From Aliivibrio_A kagoshimensis (GTDB lineage: Bacteria > Pseudomonadota > Gammaproteobacteria > Enterobacterales > Vibrionaceae): a stretch of 50,692 bases of DNA. Position numbers and translations under genes: made by a program. The notes below the pieces were generated by a model, which worked only from the letters and a program-made list of their open reading frames with translations, was not told the DNA's origin and searched no databases. How positions within the stretch are numbered: position 1 is the first letter of the stretch; the number at the start of each line of letters is the position of its first letter. Of this stretch, positions 23,892 to 33,406 are shown piece by piece. The DNA lies in contig NZ_JAKJSQ010000028.1 of assembly GCF_050337105.1 (NCBI RefSeq), positions 1-50,692 of the forward strand, in the 5' to 3' direction.

Positions 23892-25394
23892 CTATTTTCT
23901 GCGATTTTTAACTGCACCAAATAGGCGTTTACGTTTGCGCTCTTGGTTCAAACTTTGACGTTTGGCCGTCTGCTCATACGGGTTTCCACTATCTTGGAAC
24001 TGTATGCGAATCGGCGTACCGGTGATCTCTAACGCTTTACGGTAGTAGTTCATCAAATACCGCTTGTAAGAGTCAGGAAGTGAACGAACTAAGTTACCGT
24101 GCACCACAATCAACGGTGGGTTGTAACCACCCGCATGCGCATATTTCAATTTAACACGATTACCGCGCACCAATGGTGGCTGGTGATCATCTTGTGCCAT
24201 CTGCATGATACGCGTTAGTACAGAGGTGCTAGTACGTTTAGTCGCAGAGTAATACGCTTCAACAACGGATTCGTACAGGTGACCAACACCTGTGCCGTGT
24301 AGCGCTGAAATAAAGTGAATTTTGGCAAAATCAACAAAACCTAAACGGCGATCCAGCTGTTTCTTCACTTCATCTTTCACTTCCGTGTCTAGGCCGTCCC
24401 ATTTATTAACGGCAATCACTAGAGAGCGACCCGCATTCAGGGTGAAACCTAACAAGCTCAGATCTTGATCTGAAATGTTTTCACGTGCATCAATAACCAA
24501 TAAAACCACATTGGCATCTTCAATCGCTTTCAACGTTTTAATTACTGAGAACTTTTCAACCGTCTCATTGATCTTACGACGACGACGAACACCCGCGGTA
24601 TCAATCAAGACATACTCTTGTCCATCACGTTCCATTGGGATGTAGATCGAATCACGAGTTGTGCCCGCTTCATCATAAACCACCACACGCTCTTCACCCA
24701 AAATACGATTGGTTAGCGTCGATTTACCGACATTTGGTCGACCAATGATGGCCAGTTTAATCGGTTGTTCTTGCAGACGCTTGTACTGCTCTTCCGCAGT
24801 CTCTTCTGTCGCTTCAACGTCTTCGAATTCATCTTCAAATTCAGTGAGGTCTTCTAACTCGCCATCTTCACCTAACTCTGCACGAGCTTCAGCTGCCAGT
24901 TTCTCAGCAAATGGATTTAACGCACGTTCAATCAAAATGCCAACACCACGACCATGCGCCGCAGCAATTTGGTACATGCTCTCCATACCAAGTTCCCAGA
25001 ATGTGGCACCTGCCGCGTCTGGGTCAATACCGTCCACCTTATTCACCACTAAGAAGGTTGGCTTTTGACGTGAACGTAGATGTTTCGCAATCGCTTCATC
25101 AGAAACCGTCAGTCCAGCACGGCCATCAACCATAAATAACACCACATCGGCTTCTTCAATCGCCATTAGCGACTGTTCGGCCATTTTGGTCTCTACGCCA
25201 TCTTCCGTCCCATCAATACCACCAGTATCGATTAAGATGAACTCTTGCTCGTCAAACTTGGCTCTGCCATATTTACGATCACGAGTTAACCCAGGAAAAT
25301 CGGCGACTAGCGCATCTCGGGTACGAGTTAAACGGTTAAATAATGTCGACTTACCTACATTGGGACGCCCTACTAGAGCAACAACGGGTATCAT
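23892..25394 (-). CDS. der: Ribosome assembly GTPase Der (EngA)
   Basis: 500 residues from MIPVVALVG; an ATG five codons upstream is possible, but the family starts at this point. Two tandem G domains: the first has GRPNVGKST (about 9-17), DTGGI and NKVD; the second has GRPNVGKST (about 215), DTAGVRRRRKINETVE and NKWD. Between them lies an acidic linker (EDGELEDLTEFEDEFEDVE). A C-terminal KH-like domain ends in a basic tail. It acts in 50S subunit maturation. Last gene of the series starting near ndk/rlmN, after bamB. Confidence 0.97.
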   Translation of the reverse strand: MIPVVALVGRPNVGKSTLFNRLTRTRDALVADFPGLTRDRKYGRAKFDEQEFILIDTGGIDGTEDGVETKMAEQSLMAIEEADVVLFMVDGRAGLTVSDEAIAKHLRSRQKPTFLVVNKVDGIDPDAAGATFWELGMESMYQIAAAHGRGVGILIERALNPFAEKLAAEARAELGEDGELEDLTEFEDEFEDVEATEETAEEQYKRLQEQPIKLAIIGRPNVGKSTLTNRILGEERVVVYDEAGTTRDSIYIPMERDGQEYVLIDTAGVRRRRKINETVEKFSVIKTLKAIEDANVVLLVIDARENISDQDLSLLGFTLNAGRSLVIAVNKWDGLDTEVKDEVKKQLDRRLGFVDFAKIHFISALHGTGVGHLYESVVEAYYSATKRTSTSVLTRIMQMAQDDHQPPLVRGNRVKLKYAHAGGYNPPLIVVHGNLVRSLPDSYKRYLMNYYRKALEITGTPIRIQFQDSGNPYEQTAKRQSLNQERKRKRLFGAVKNRRK

Positions 25395-25509
25395 ATCTGA
25401 CTCTCTCACAACACTTTCTCTTTATATTTCTGCGGTTATAGCTATAGAAAATTCAACTACTTAAAGAAAAATCATCGATAACTACAACTCATGAATTCTA
25501 AACTACAAA

Positions 25510-25538
25510 GGCTCCTGGCTGATAAACACCCAGGAGCC
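25510..25538 (-). terminator. Hairpin between bamB and der, possible partial terminator
   Basis: GGCTCCTGG pairs with CCAGGAGCC, an 11-nt loop, in the 178-bp gap between bamB and der. The following T-tract is weak (TTTGTAGTTT), so it may attenuate or protect an mRNA end rather than stop transcription fully. Confidence 0.6.
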
Positions 25539-25572
25539 GATAGAAACTATGAAACAATTATAACACGAGAAG

Positions 25573-26730
25573 TTAGTTGATCTTCATTTTCTTTAACTTG
25601 CCATCTCGTGACGTTACTACAAAACTACCATCAACTAAAATAGGTGCTACGGTTAGACCACTGTCGTTAATCTGCTGCTGTGCAACAAAGCTACCATCTT
25701 CACGTGATAACCAGTGCAGATAACCTTCACTGTCACCAACAACGAGATGACCCTCTATCAACACGGGTGCCGTTAAGAGTCGATTCTCTAACTGTTCGTT
25801 TTGCCAAAGTTCGGTACCACTACGCGCATCAACCGCCACAACGTGATCATTTTCAGTGACGACGAAAATACGTCCACCGTCTGTCGCTAAATCTGTCACC
25901 GAAGAGTAGTTACGTTTCCACGCTGCTTTTCCGGTTCTAAGCTCTAACGCGACCAGCTGTCCATTAAAACCTATGGTATACAGTCGTCCGCCTAAAACTA
26001 ACGGGGTTGAATCTACATCAACGATACGATCAATCTCTGTTGATCCTTTTGGCATACCAATCGGTTGTTGCCACAACAACTGACCTTTTGAAATCAACGC
26101 TGCTGCTAAACGTCCGTTGGACATTCCCCAGAAGACACCACCAGAGATACTAACCGGACTGCTATCCCCGCGAAGGGTAAGGCTTGGCACCTCACTGCTG
26201 ATCTGCCATTTTTTATTGCCACTGTCCGCATCGAAAGCGTATAAAACGCCTTGGCTACTGTGAACCATCACTAAGCCTTCATCAGCCAGTGGAGTGGATA
26301 ACACTTCACCATCTAATGTTTCACGCCACAGCTCTTCACCGCTCTCTTGATCTAAAGCGATGATTTCACCATTTTCAGTTCCGATGAATACTTTGCCATA
26401 AGAGAGGGTTAAGCCCCCCGATAGACGAGCAATCGTGTCACTCTCAAGCGATTGACTCCACACTCTTTTTCCATTTTCAGGATCTAAAGCACTGACAACA
26501 CCGTCACGACTCGCCACAAACACTTTGTCATAGCCATAAGCAGGTTTCAGTTTTGAGTAGTAGTGTTCTACGCCATTACCGATACGGCTCGTCCACTCAG
26601 TATCAAGAGAGAGTTGATCGTCAACAACAGGAACAGGCGCCATAATGACGGTATCTTCTTCCCCTGCACAGCCAGCAAGCAGTGCAATTGAAAAACCACC
26701 AATCAGCGCTTTCCTTAACAGCTTCATCAT
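25573..26730 (-). CDS. bamB: Outer membrane assembly lipoprotein BamB
   Basis: 385 residues. A lipoprotein signal (ALIGGFSIALLAGC) places the mature protein on the periplasmic face of the outer membrane. The body is an eight-bladed PQQ-type beta propeller with repeated blade motifs such as VVSALDPENGKRVW, IIALDQESGEELW, LYAFDADSGNKKW, LVALELRTGKAAW and VVAVDARSGTELW. It is the BamA-binding accessory subunit of the BAM complex. It sits 11 nt after yfgM, so it is translated from the same message. Confidence 0.96.
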   Translation of the reverse strand: MMKLLRKALIGGFSIALLAGCAGEEDTVIMAPVPVVDDQLSLDTEWTSRIGNGVEHYYSKLKPAYGYDKVFVASRDGVVSALDPENGKRVWSQSLESDTIARLSGGLTLSYGKVFIGTENGEIIALDQESGEELWRETLDGEVLSTPLADEGLVMVHSSQGVLYAFDADSGNKKWQISSEVPSLTLRGDSSPVSISGGVFWGMSNGRLAAALISKGQLLWQQPIGMPKGSTEIDRIVDVDSTPLVLGGRLYTIGFNGQLVALELRTGKAAWKRNYSSVTDLATDGGRIFVVTENDHVVAVDARSGTELWQNEQLENRLLTAPVLIEGHLVVGDSEGYLHWLSREDGSFVAQQQINDSGLTVAPILVDGSFVVTSRDGKLKKMKIN

Positions 26731-26741
26731 ACTACTGAGCC

Positions 26742-27353
26742 TTATTTAGCTAGATCGTCTAACTTCATCTGCAGCAGTGGGCTATCACCTAACTGTTGCG
26801 CTTCAATATAAGAGAAGCGTGCAGCCTCAGCATCACCACTTTGTAGTTGAATATCACCGCGAAGTTCAGCAGTGCGTGCTTTCCAACCTTCAGCCGTTAC
26901 GCTATCTAATGCAGAAAGAGCTTCAGTAAACTTACCTTGCTCACTCAACGCTCTCGCTTTACGCGTGATGGTTAAAGGAAGTATCGCTTCATCTTTAGTG
27001 TTCGAGATAACCCAGTTTAATTGAGTCAGAGCATCATCCATTTGATTGGCTTCAATCTGAATCTTAGCTAACTGTAACGCGACTAGGACTGAGTATTGGC
27101 TATCTTTGTGCTCACTAATAAAGGCTTCTGCATTAGCCAGTGCATCGCTGCTGTTTTGCTGCAGCTTAATCACCACTTGATTGTAAGACTCAGAAGCAAC
27201 CTCTTTAGCTAGGATCTGCTCAGATTGGTAAAAATTCCAACCCCATAAACCGCCTAAACCTATCACTGCACCTAGAACAACCGCTTTACCGTTCTCTTTT
27301 ATCCAGCTCTTAATTGCATCAACTTGTTGTTCTTCAGTTTCGTAGACTTCCAC
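26742..27353 (-). CDS. yfgM: YfgM-like periplasmic chaperone/SecYEG ancillary protein
   Basis: 203 residues: a short cytoplasmic N-terminus (ETEEQQVDAIKSWIKENGK), one membrane anchor (VVLGAVIGLGGLWGWNFY) and a periplasmic TPR-like domain with paired helices. E. coli YfgM contacts SecYEG and PpiD and helps hand over exported proteins. The N-terminal EEQQVDAIKxW motif and the position between hisS and bamB support the call. Confidence 0.93.
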   Translation of the reverse strand: MEVYETEEQQVDAIKSWIKENGKAVVLGAVIGLGGLWGWNFYQSEQILAKEVASESYNQVVIKLQQNSSDALANAEAFISEHKDSQYSVLVALQLAKIQIEANQMDDALTQLNWVISNTKDEAILPLTITRKARALSEQGKFTEALSALDSVTAEGWKARTAELRGDIQLQSGDAEAARFSYIEAQQLGDSPLLQMKLDDLAK

Positions 27354-27366
27354 TTTCAGTTTTCTC

Positions 27367-28635
27367 CTAAATCAAATCAGCTAGTAAAGAGGTTATGTCT
27401 GCTTGTGCGACTGTTTTTTGCTCTCCACCGCGTAAATCTTTCAATGTAACCGTTTGTTCTAACACTTCCGTTTCGCCTAAAATCAGTGCCACAGCTGCGC
27501 CCGACTTATCAGCACGTTTGAACTGCTTCTTGAAGTTACCACCACCAAAGTGAGTCATCACTCTTAAGTTTGGAAGTTGATCGCGAAGTGCCTCAGCCAG
27601 TGTCATACCTGCGGCGAGTGTTCCTTCACCAGCAGTGACCATGTAAACATCCACTGCAGCACGAACATCGGTCTGTTCTAGAGTTTCCATCATAAGAACT
27701 AAACGTTCAACACCCATTGCAAATCCAACCGCTGGAGTTGGTTTTCCGCCAAGTTGTTCAACCAGTCCGTCATAGCGTCCGCCGCCACAAACCGTGCCTT
27801 GAGCACCTAAGCTCTCAGTAATCCACTCAAATACGGTGCGATTATAGTAATCCAATCCACGAACTAAACGCTCATTTACTTGGTATTGGATGCCGGCAGC
27901 GTCTAAGAGTTCACATAAACCAGAAAAATGTTGTTTCGATTCATCGTCTAAGTATTCAGATAACTTAGGAGCATCCACTAAAATAGCTTGTACTGCCGCA
28001 TTTTTTGAGTCAAGTACACGCATTGGGTTAGTGTGCATACGACGCTTACAGTCATCATCTAACACATCAAGGTGCTGCTCTAAAAATGCAATCAATGCCA
28101 CTCGGTAATTAGCACGCGCTTCCAGTGAACCGATAGAGTTAAGCTCTAGTCGAATATGCTCAGCAATGCCTAATTCACGCCACAAACGAGCGGTCATCAT
28201 AATCAATTCGGCATCGACATCAGGGCCATCTAAGCCAAAGACTTCTGCACCTACTTGGTGAAACTGACGGTAACGACCTTTTTGCGGACGTTCATGGCGG
28301 AACATAGGTCCCATGTACCACAGACGTTGCTCTTGGTTATACAGCAAACCATTTTCGATACCTGCACGCACACAACTTGCGGTGCCTTCAGGGCGCAAGG
28401 TTAAACTGTCGCCATTACGGTCTTCAAAGGTATACATCTCTTTTTCAACCACATCGGTCACTTCACCGATGGCACGCTTAAACAGATGAGTCATTTCAAC
28501 GATTGGCATGCGAATTTCGCTGTAACCGTATCCACTAACTACACGTTTAATACTCTCTTCTACTTTTTGCCACAGAGGGGAATCTGTCGGGAGACAATCG
28601 TTCATCCCTCTTATTGCTTGAATTGCTTTAGCCAC
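27367..28635 (-). CDS. hisS: Histidyl-tRNA synthetase
   Basis: 422 residues, class II synthetase. Motif 2 is seen in YMGPMFRHERPQKGRYRQFHQVGAE, the histidine-specific motifs as LVRGLDYYNRTVFEW and the glycine-rich CGGGRYDGLVEQLGG; the C-terminal anticodon-binding domain covers the last 95 residues. It charges tRNA-His. It follows ispG by 18 nt and precedes yfgM by 13 nt. Confidence 0.98.
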   Translation of the reverse strand: MAKAIQAIRGMNDCLPTDSPLWQKVEESIKRVVSGYGYSEIRMPIVEMTHLFKRAIGEVTDVVEKEMYTFEDRNGDSLTLRPEGTASCVRAGIENGLLYNQEQRLWYMGPMFRHERPQKGRYRQFHQVGAEVFGLDGPDVDAELIMMTARLWRELGIAEHIRLELNSIGSLEARANYRVALIAFLEQHLDVLDDDCKRRMHTNPMRVLDSKNAAVQAILVDAPKLSEYLDDESKQHFSGLCELLDAAGIQYQVNERLVRGLDYYNRTVFEWITESLGAQGTVCGGGRYDGLVEQLGGKPTPAVGFAMGVERLVLMMETLEQTDVRAAVDVYMVTAGEGTLAAGMTLAEALRDQLPNLRVMTHFGGGNFKKQFKRADKSGAAVALILGETEVLEQTVTLKDLRGGEQKTVAQADITSLLADLI

Positions 28636-28653
28636 GTTATACTTCCAACTATC

Positions 28654-29763
28654 TTAATCTATTTGCTCAACATCGATTTTATTCAGCATCGATGCTTTAG
28701 CGCGAATTTTTGCTTCCAGAGTATCAATCATATTCTCATTGTCTAAACGTTCTTTAAGACGTTTACCATCTTCATACAATGCACTCTTCTTATTACTTCC
28801 AGCGACCCCCATATGAGAGACTTCTGCTTCACCGGGTCCATTAACGACACAGCCAATTAGTGAGACATCCATTGGCGTAATTAAATCTTCTAAGCGTTGT
28901 TCTAACTCATTAACCGTCGCAATGACATCGAACTCTTGACGAGAACAAGTTGGACAGGCAATAAAGTTAATACCGCGAGAACGGATTCTCAATGATTTTA
29001 GAATATCAAAGCCAACCTTAATCTCTTCAACAGGATCCGCTGCCAATGAGATGCGCAGTGTATCGCCAATGCCTTCAGAGAGTAGCATTCCCAAACCCAC
29101 TGCCGATTTTACAGATCCGGCTCTGGCGCCACCCGCTTCGGTAATTCCTAAATGCAGTGGCTGCTTAATCTGTTTGGCCAGTAAACGATATGACTCAACC
29201 GCTAAAAAGACATCAGAGGCTTTAACGCTGACTTTAAACTGATCAAAGTTCAGGCGATCTAAAATATCCACATGACGCATTGCCGACTCAAGCAGTGCTT
29301 CAGCGGTTGGTTCGCCATATTTCAGTTGAATGTCTTTTTCTAAGGAACCGCCGTTCACACCGATACGAATGGGAATGTTGTTATCACGAGCACAATCAAC
29401 CACAGAGCGAATTCGGGCTTCATTGCCGATATTACCCGGGTTAATACGTAGACAATCGACACCATATTCAGCCACTTTAAGGGCAATGCGGTAGTCAAAA
29501 TGTATGTCTGCGACTAACGGGACCGCAACTTGTTGTTTAATCTGTTTGAATGCTTCAGCGGCATCCATTGTTGGGACAGAAACACGAACAATATCTGCTC
29601 CAACTTTTTCTAACGAGCGTATTTGAGCGACCGTTGCTTCAACATCGGTGGTGCGAGTATTGGTCATTGACTGAACAGCAATAGGAGCGCCATCACCGAT
29701 AGGGACATCGCCGACGTAAATACGGGTCGACTCGCGGCGTTTAATTGGGGATTCGTTATGCAT
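28654..29763 (-). CDS. ispG: 4-hydroxy-3-methylbut-2-enyl diphosphate synthase
   Basis: 369 residues. It converts methylerythritol cyclodiphosphate to HMBPP in the MEP isoprenoid pathway using a 4Fe-4S cluster. The TIM-barrel part has PIAVQSMTNTRTTDVEAT, and the C-terminal cluster domain has the three ligand cysteines in IACPTCSRQEFD and IGCVVNGPGE. It follows rodZ by 15 nt. Confidence 0.98.
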   Translation of the reverse strand: MHNESPIKRRESTRIYVGDVPIGDGAPIAVQSMTNTRTTDVEATVAQIRSLEKVGADIVRVSVPTMDAAEAFKQIKQQVAVPLVADIHFDYRIALKVAEYGVDCLRINPGNIGNEARIRSVVDCARDNNIPIRIGVNGGSLEKDIQLKYGEPTAEALLESAMRHVDILDRLNFDQFKVSVKASDVFLAVESYRLLAKQIKQPLHLGITEAGGARAGSVKSAVGLGMLLSEGIGDTLRISLAADPVEEIKVGFDILKSLRIRSRGINFIACPTCSRQEFDVIATVNELEQRLEDLITPMDVSLIGCVVNGPGEAEVSHMGVAGSNKKSALYEDGKRLKERLDNENMIDTLEAKIRAKASMLNKIDVEQID

Positions 29764-29778
29764 TTTTTACCATACTCA

Positions 29779-30768
29779 TTATTGTTGAAGCGTTAATCTT
29801 GCCACTTTACCTACTGGGAATTTGGTGAGATCAACCGGTTTACCTTGATAAGAAAGCTCTACAGCACTAGGGGCACCAATAACCACTTTAAATGGCTCAA
29901 CACCTTGAAGTGTTAAACTGCTACCTGCTTTTTTGACACCAGTAGACAGGTTTTTCCCTGTGGCATCTTTCACATCAATCCAGCAGTCATCGGAAAATCT
30001 CATGCTGATGCTCTGCGCTTCAGCGATAGTGACCGCAGGTTTACTCTCTTCAACTTTTGGTGTTTCAGACTCTAGTTTCTCTGGGACGACAGTTGCAGGC
30101 TCTTCAATTTGAACGTCGGCAACCGCTTCAGCAGCAACCGCGGTTTCATCCACAGGTGCTTGAACAGGATTTGGAGAATCAATAACTGGTTCAATGGCGC
30201 TTTGTTGATCCTGAATACTCTCTTCTGACGACGCGGTGTCCTCTTCTATCGTATTTTGAACCGGTGCGACAAGCTCAGTTGATGCTAAGGCTTGTTGATT
30301 TTCAGCCGTTTCTATTTGTGGGACATAACTCTCTTCTTGAGCTTGATTTTGCCACCACCACATCATCGTAATACCGATAAACAGGGCCAAAATCACCCAG
30401 GTTAGTTTCATGATATTACTGTCGTGTTTTGCTCGTTTGGTTTGGCGAGAAAAGCTCTGCATCTCATGCTCTTCTACTTGCGCTTCACCAATTTTATCTA
30501 ACGCAGCAAGTACGTTACGCTCTTCAACGCCAACGACTTTGGCATAAGATCGCAAATAGCCACGGGTAAAGGTGGCTGATTTCCCAAGCTCAAATTCGTT
30601 ATCTTCAATTTTCTGAATAATAGCACTACGTAATCGTAATCGGTCTGCTATTTCACTGATAGAGAACCCCATCTTCTCTCTTGCTTCCTTTAAAATATCA
30701 CCAGGAAGCAGTTCATTAGAAGATGATGTCACCTCGTCATTTGTTGTTTCTATCTCTTCTTTTGTCAT
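29779..30768 (-). CDS. rodZ: Cell-shape protein RodZ
   Basis: 329 residues. An N-terminal Xre-like helix-turn-helix (about 20-90: PGDILKEAREKMGFSISEIADRL, FELGKSATFTRGYLRSYAKVV) binds MreB. A single membrane span (LTWVILALFIGITMMWWW, about 122-139) is followed by an acidic, Glu/Pro/Val-rich linker and the C-terminal periplasmic beta domain (SMRFSDDCWIDVKDATGKNL). It couples MreB filaments to the wall-synthesis machinery. Located 11 nt after pilW. Confidence 0.95.
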   Translation of the reverse strand: MTKEEIETTNDEVTSSSNELLPGDILKEAREKMGFSISEIADRLRLRSAIIQKIEDNEFELGKSATFTRGYLRSYAKVVGVEERNVLAALDKIGEAQVEEHEMQSFSRQTKRAKHDSNIMKLTWVILALFIGITMMWWWQNQAQEESYVPQIETAENQQALASTELVAPVQNTIEEDTASSEESIQDQQSAIEPVIDSPNPVQAPVDETAVAAEAVADVQIEEPATVVPEKLESETPKVEESKPAVTIAEAQSISMRFSDDCWIDVKDATGKNLSTGVKKAGSSLTLQGVEPFKVVIGAPSAVELSYQGKPVDLTKFPVGKVARLTLQQ

Positions 30769-30779
30769 GATCTATTCTT

Positions 30780-31529
30780 TTAATTGAGTGCTGGTTTTGA
30801 AAATTGACTCGCCAACACTTCTCCATAATGAACGACTTGTTGAGTATTACCTGCTTTATTTTCAAGTTCAATGAATAACTTAAGGCTGACAGGATCATAT
30901 CCATAACGTTGTTTATATCTTAACAATAATACTCTCGCCTTCGACAGCTGATCTACTTCAATCTTCAATTTCGATAACTGAAGCAGTGAACGATATCGGT
31001 TGGGATCATGGGCTAATGATCGCTCAAAATAGCGTTCAGCTGTCTGTTTATCGCCACCTTTTAATAAACAAAAAGCCGCGTTTTCATAACTGACTGAAAC
31101 CAAGTAATAATCTTTTTGCGTAAATGCTTTGGCAAAATACAATTCAGCTTCTTTATAACGTTCATATTTGCACAACAAGACAGCAAAATCATTTAAAACA
31201 TCACCATTATTAGGTAAAGATCGTAATGCTTGCTGATAAAATTGTATCGACGTCTTAATATCGCCAATTATTTGGTAATAATAGGCTAGCGCTCTGTGAG
31301 CTCGAAAGTAGTCTGGTGCATATTTTAACGCGAGATCTAAGTTTTCTTTCGCTCTGCTTCTCTCACCAACCTCAATATAACCCAAACCCAGAGTTATTCT
31401 TGCGTCTGCCGCAGCCATATTATCAAAGTTTGGGCTGACTTGCTCATGGGAAACAGAACCACACCCGAATAAAATGGTAACGAAAAGTAGAGTAGTTAGT
31501 TTGAGTAAAGCTTCAATTTGGATTTCCAT
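30780..31529 (-). CDS. pilW: Type IV pilus biogenesis/stability lipoprotein PilW (PilF)
   Basis: 249 residues. A lipobox (VTILFGC) makes it an outer-membrane lipoprotein. Five to six TPR repeats follow, for example ARITLGLGYIEVGERSRAKE, APDYFRAHRALAYYYQIIGD and PNNGDVLNDFAVLLCKYERY. This is the pilotin-type protein for the PilQ secretin. Position between rlmN and rodZ is conserved in gamma-proteobacteria. Confidence 0.92.
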   Translation of the reverse strand: MEIQIEALLKLTTLLFVTILFGCGSVSHEQVSPNFDNMAAADARITLGLGYIEVGERSRAKENLDLALKYAPDYFRAHRALAYYYQIIGDIKTSIQFYQQALRSLPNNGDVLNDFAVLLCKYERYKEAELYFAKAFTQKDYYLVSVSYENAAFCLLKGGDKQTAERYFERSLAHDPNRYRSLLQLSKLKIEVDQLSKARVLLLRYKQRYGYDPVSLKLFIELENKAGNTQQVVHYGEVLASQFSKPALN

Positions 31530-31590
31530 TGCACTCTCTTATTGTGATCCCAGATCATAACAAAAGAGGCAATGACGCTAATCTCTGTGA

Positions 31591-32709
31591 TTAAAGCTCT
31601 TTGACTGGAATGGTTTGACCTTGCAGCTTAGATTGAGTGCGTTTGGTGCGATCAATCACATCGCCGACCAACTGCCCACAAGCAGCATCAATATCATCAC
31701 CACGCGTTTTACGTATCGTGACCGTAAAATCATATTCCATCAGTGTCTTTTGGAATCGATCGATACGCGAATTGCTTGGCTTCTTATACGGTGAGCCCGG
31801 GTAAGGGTTGAATGGAATGAGATTTATTTTTGATGGTGTATCTTTTAACAATTCTGCGAGCTGCCTTGCATGTTCCATATCATCATTAACATGATCAAGA
31901 AGAATATATTCGACGGTTACACGTCCACGATTAGCTTTTGACTCAGCTAGGTAACGACGAACTGACTCTAAAAAGGCCTCTATATTCCAGCGGTCATTGA
32001 TTGGCATGATTTCGCTTCGCAGTGCATCCGTTGGTGCATGAAGTGAAATGGCCAATGCCACATCAACTTTACCAATCATCTGCTCAAGCCCCGATACCAC
32101 CCCTGAAGTGGATACCGTCACTCGACGTTTTGACAGCGCAAAACCAAAATCATCTAACATGATGTCCAGTGATGGAAAAAGATTTTTCATGTTTAATAGT
32201 GGCTCTCCCATCCCCATCATTACCACATTGGTAATTGGGCGACGACCGGTCTCTTTCTCTAAACCGATCTCACGGGCAGCACGCCATAACTGGCCAATAA
32301 TTTCTGAGACTTTTAGGTTACGGTTAAACCCCTGCTGACCCGTTGAGCAGAAGGTACACTCTAGCGCACAACCTACCTGCGAAGAGATACACAATGTCGC
32401 TCTATCGCCATCAGGAATATAGACCGTTTCTACATCTTGATCGCCAACACGCATGGCCCATTTGATCGTACCATCGGTAGAGAATTGTGCGTCTGAGACT
32501 TCTGGCGCTTTGATCTCAGCCAGACGCTTAAGCTTTTCACGCAACTTTTTGTTGATGTTATTCATCTGATCAAAATCATCACAACCAAAGTGATACATCC
32601 ACTTCATTAGTTGATCTGCACGGAACGCTTTTTCGCCAAGTTCATCGGTAAAAAATGCGCGAAGACTTTTACGGTCTAAATCCAGCAGATTAATTTTTGG
32701 TGTTGTCAT
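31591..32709 (-). CDS. rlmN: Dual-specificity 23S rRNA/tRNA m2A methyltransferase RlmN
   Basis: 372 residues, radical-SAM enzyme. The cluster motif CxxxCxxC is seen in CALECTFCSTGQQGF. The methyl-accepting C-terminal Cys lies in AACGQLVGDV. It methylates A2503 of 23S rRNA and A37 of several tRNAs. GMGEPLLNMKN is the SAM-binding GGE-type motif. Followed by pilW after 61 nt. Confidence 0.97.
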   Translation of the reverse strand: MTTPKINLLDLDRKSLRAFFTDELGEKAFRADQLMKWMYHFGCDDFDQMNNINKKLREKLKRLAEIKAPEVSDAQFSTDGTIKWAMRVGDQDVETVYIPDGDRATLCISSQVGCALECTFCSTGQQGFNRNLKVSEIIGQLWRAAREIGLEKETGRRPITNVVMMGMGEPLLNMKNLFPSLDIMLDDFGFALSKRRVTVSTSGVVSGLEQMIGKVDVALAISLHAPTDALRSEIMPINDRWNIEAFLESVRRYLAESKANRGRVTVEYILLDHVNDDMEHARQLAELLKDTPSKINLIPFNPYPGSPYKKPSNSRIDRFQKTLMEYDFTVTIRKTRGDDIDAACGQLVGDVIDRTKRTQSKLQGQTIPVKEL

Positions 32710-32824
32710 GTTGCCTCTCAGATATAGTGCATTGTAGCAAATTCAAGGCGCGGAATTGTACAGGCTTTAACCGCTCTTTACTACTAATTATAGATAACTC
32801 TCTCATCAATTTATGGCAATAAAA

Positions 32825-32844
32825 AAGGAGACTCGCGTCTCCTT
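32825..32844 (-). terminator. ndk terminator
   Basis: AAGGAGAC pairs with GTCTCCTT around TCGC; read on the minus strand it is followed by a T-run. It lies 37 nt beyond the ndk stop, so the rlmN series likely has its own promoter in 32710-32824. Confidence 0.85.
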
Positions 32845-32881
32845 AAAAAGTTTGAATCGTAAGATACAACTTACATAATGT

Positions 32882-33328
32882 TTATTCGTAAGTTACCGCA
32901 CTGTTGCGTGGACAAAGTTCATCGTCAGCAAAGAAGTACGCAATTTCACGTGCTGCTGACTCTGGGCTATCTGAACCATGTACTGAGTTGTAACGCATGC
33001 TAATCGCATAATCACCACGTAGCGTTCCACATGCCGCTTCCTCTGGGTTTGTTTTGCCCATTAGTTCACGGTAACGGGTAATGGAGTCTTCGCCTTCTAA
33101 TACTTGAACCATAATGGGTCCAGACGTCATGAACTCAACAAGCGCTTCATAAAACGGTTTGCCTTCATGTTCAGCATAAAAGCCACCAGCTTGTTCTGCG
33201 GTTAATTGCACCATTTTTGACGCAACAATGGTCATGCCAGTTTTTTCTATACGACGATAGATAGCGCCAATTAAATTTCTTTTTACTGCGTCAGGTTTAA
33301 CAATAGAAAAAGTACGTTCAACTGTCAT
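32882..33328 (-). CDS. ndk: Nucleoside diphosphate kinase
   Basis: 148 residues from MTVERTFSIVKPDAVKRNL. An in-frame start 15 codons earlier is not used: AAAGGAATT lies at good distance before this ATG and the family begins here. The phospho-accepting His is in YNSVHGSDSPESA, with the nucleotide-binding PGNTxx-like region NPEEAACGTLRGDYA before it. It equilibrates NTP and NDP pools. It stands between pepB and the ndk terminator. Confidence 0.97.
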   Translation of the reverse strand: MTVERTFSIVKPDAVKRNLIGAIYRRIEKTGMTIVASKMVQLTAEQAGGFYAEHEGKPFYEALVEFMTSGPIMVQVLEGEDSITRYRELMGKTNPEEAACGTLRGDYAISMRYNSVHGSDSPESAAREIAYFFADDELCPRNSAVTYE

Positions 33329-33406
33329 CATAATTCCTTTTTGATACTGATTAAAACACGCCCCCAATAGCACTCTCTACTGAAGCCGTTGTGAATGATT
33401 TTATGG

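Noticed and set aside
24709..25135. Ser- and Pro-rich plus-strand frames opposite der
   Set aside because: They are antisense to the acidic linker and G domains of der; the Ser-rich composition is the reverse reading of Glu/Asp codons.
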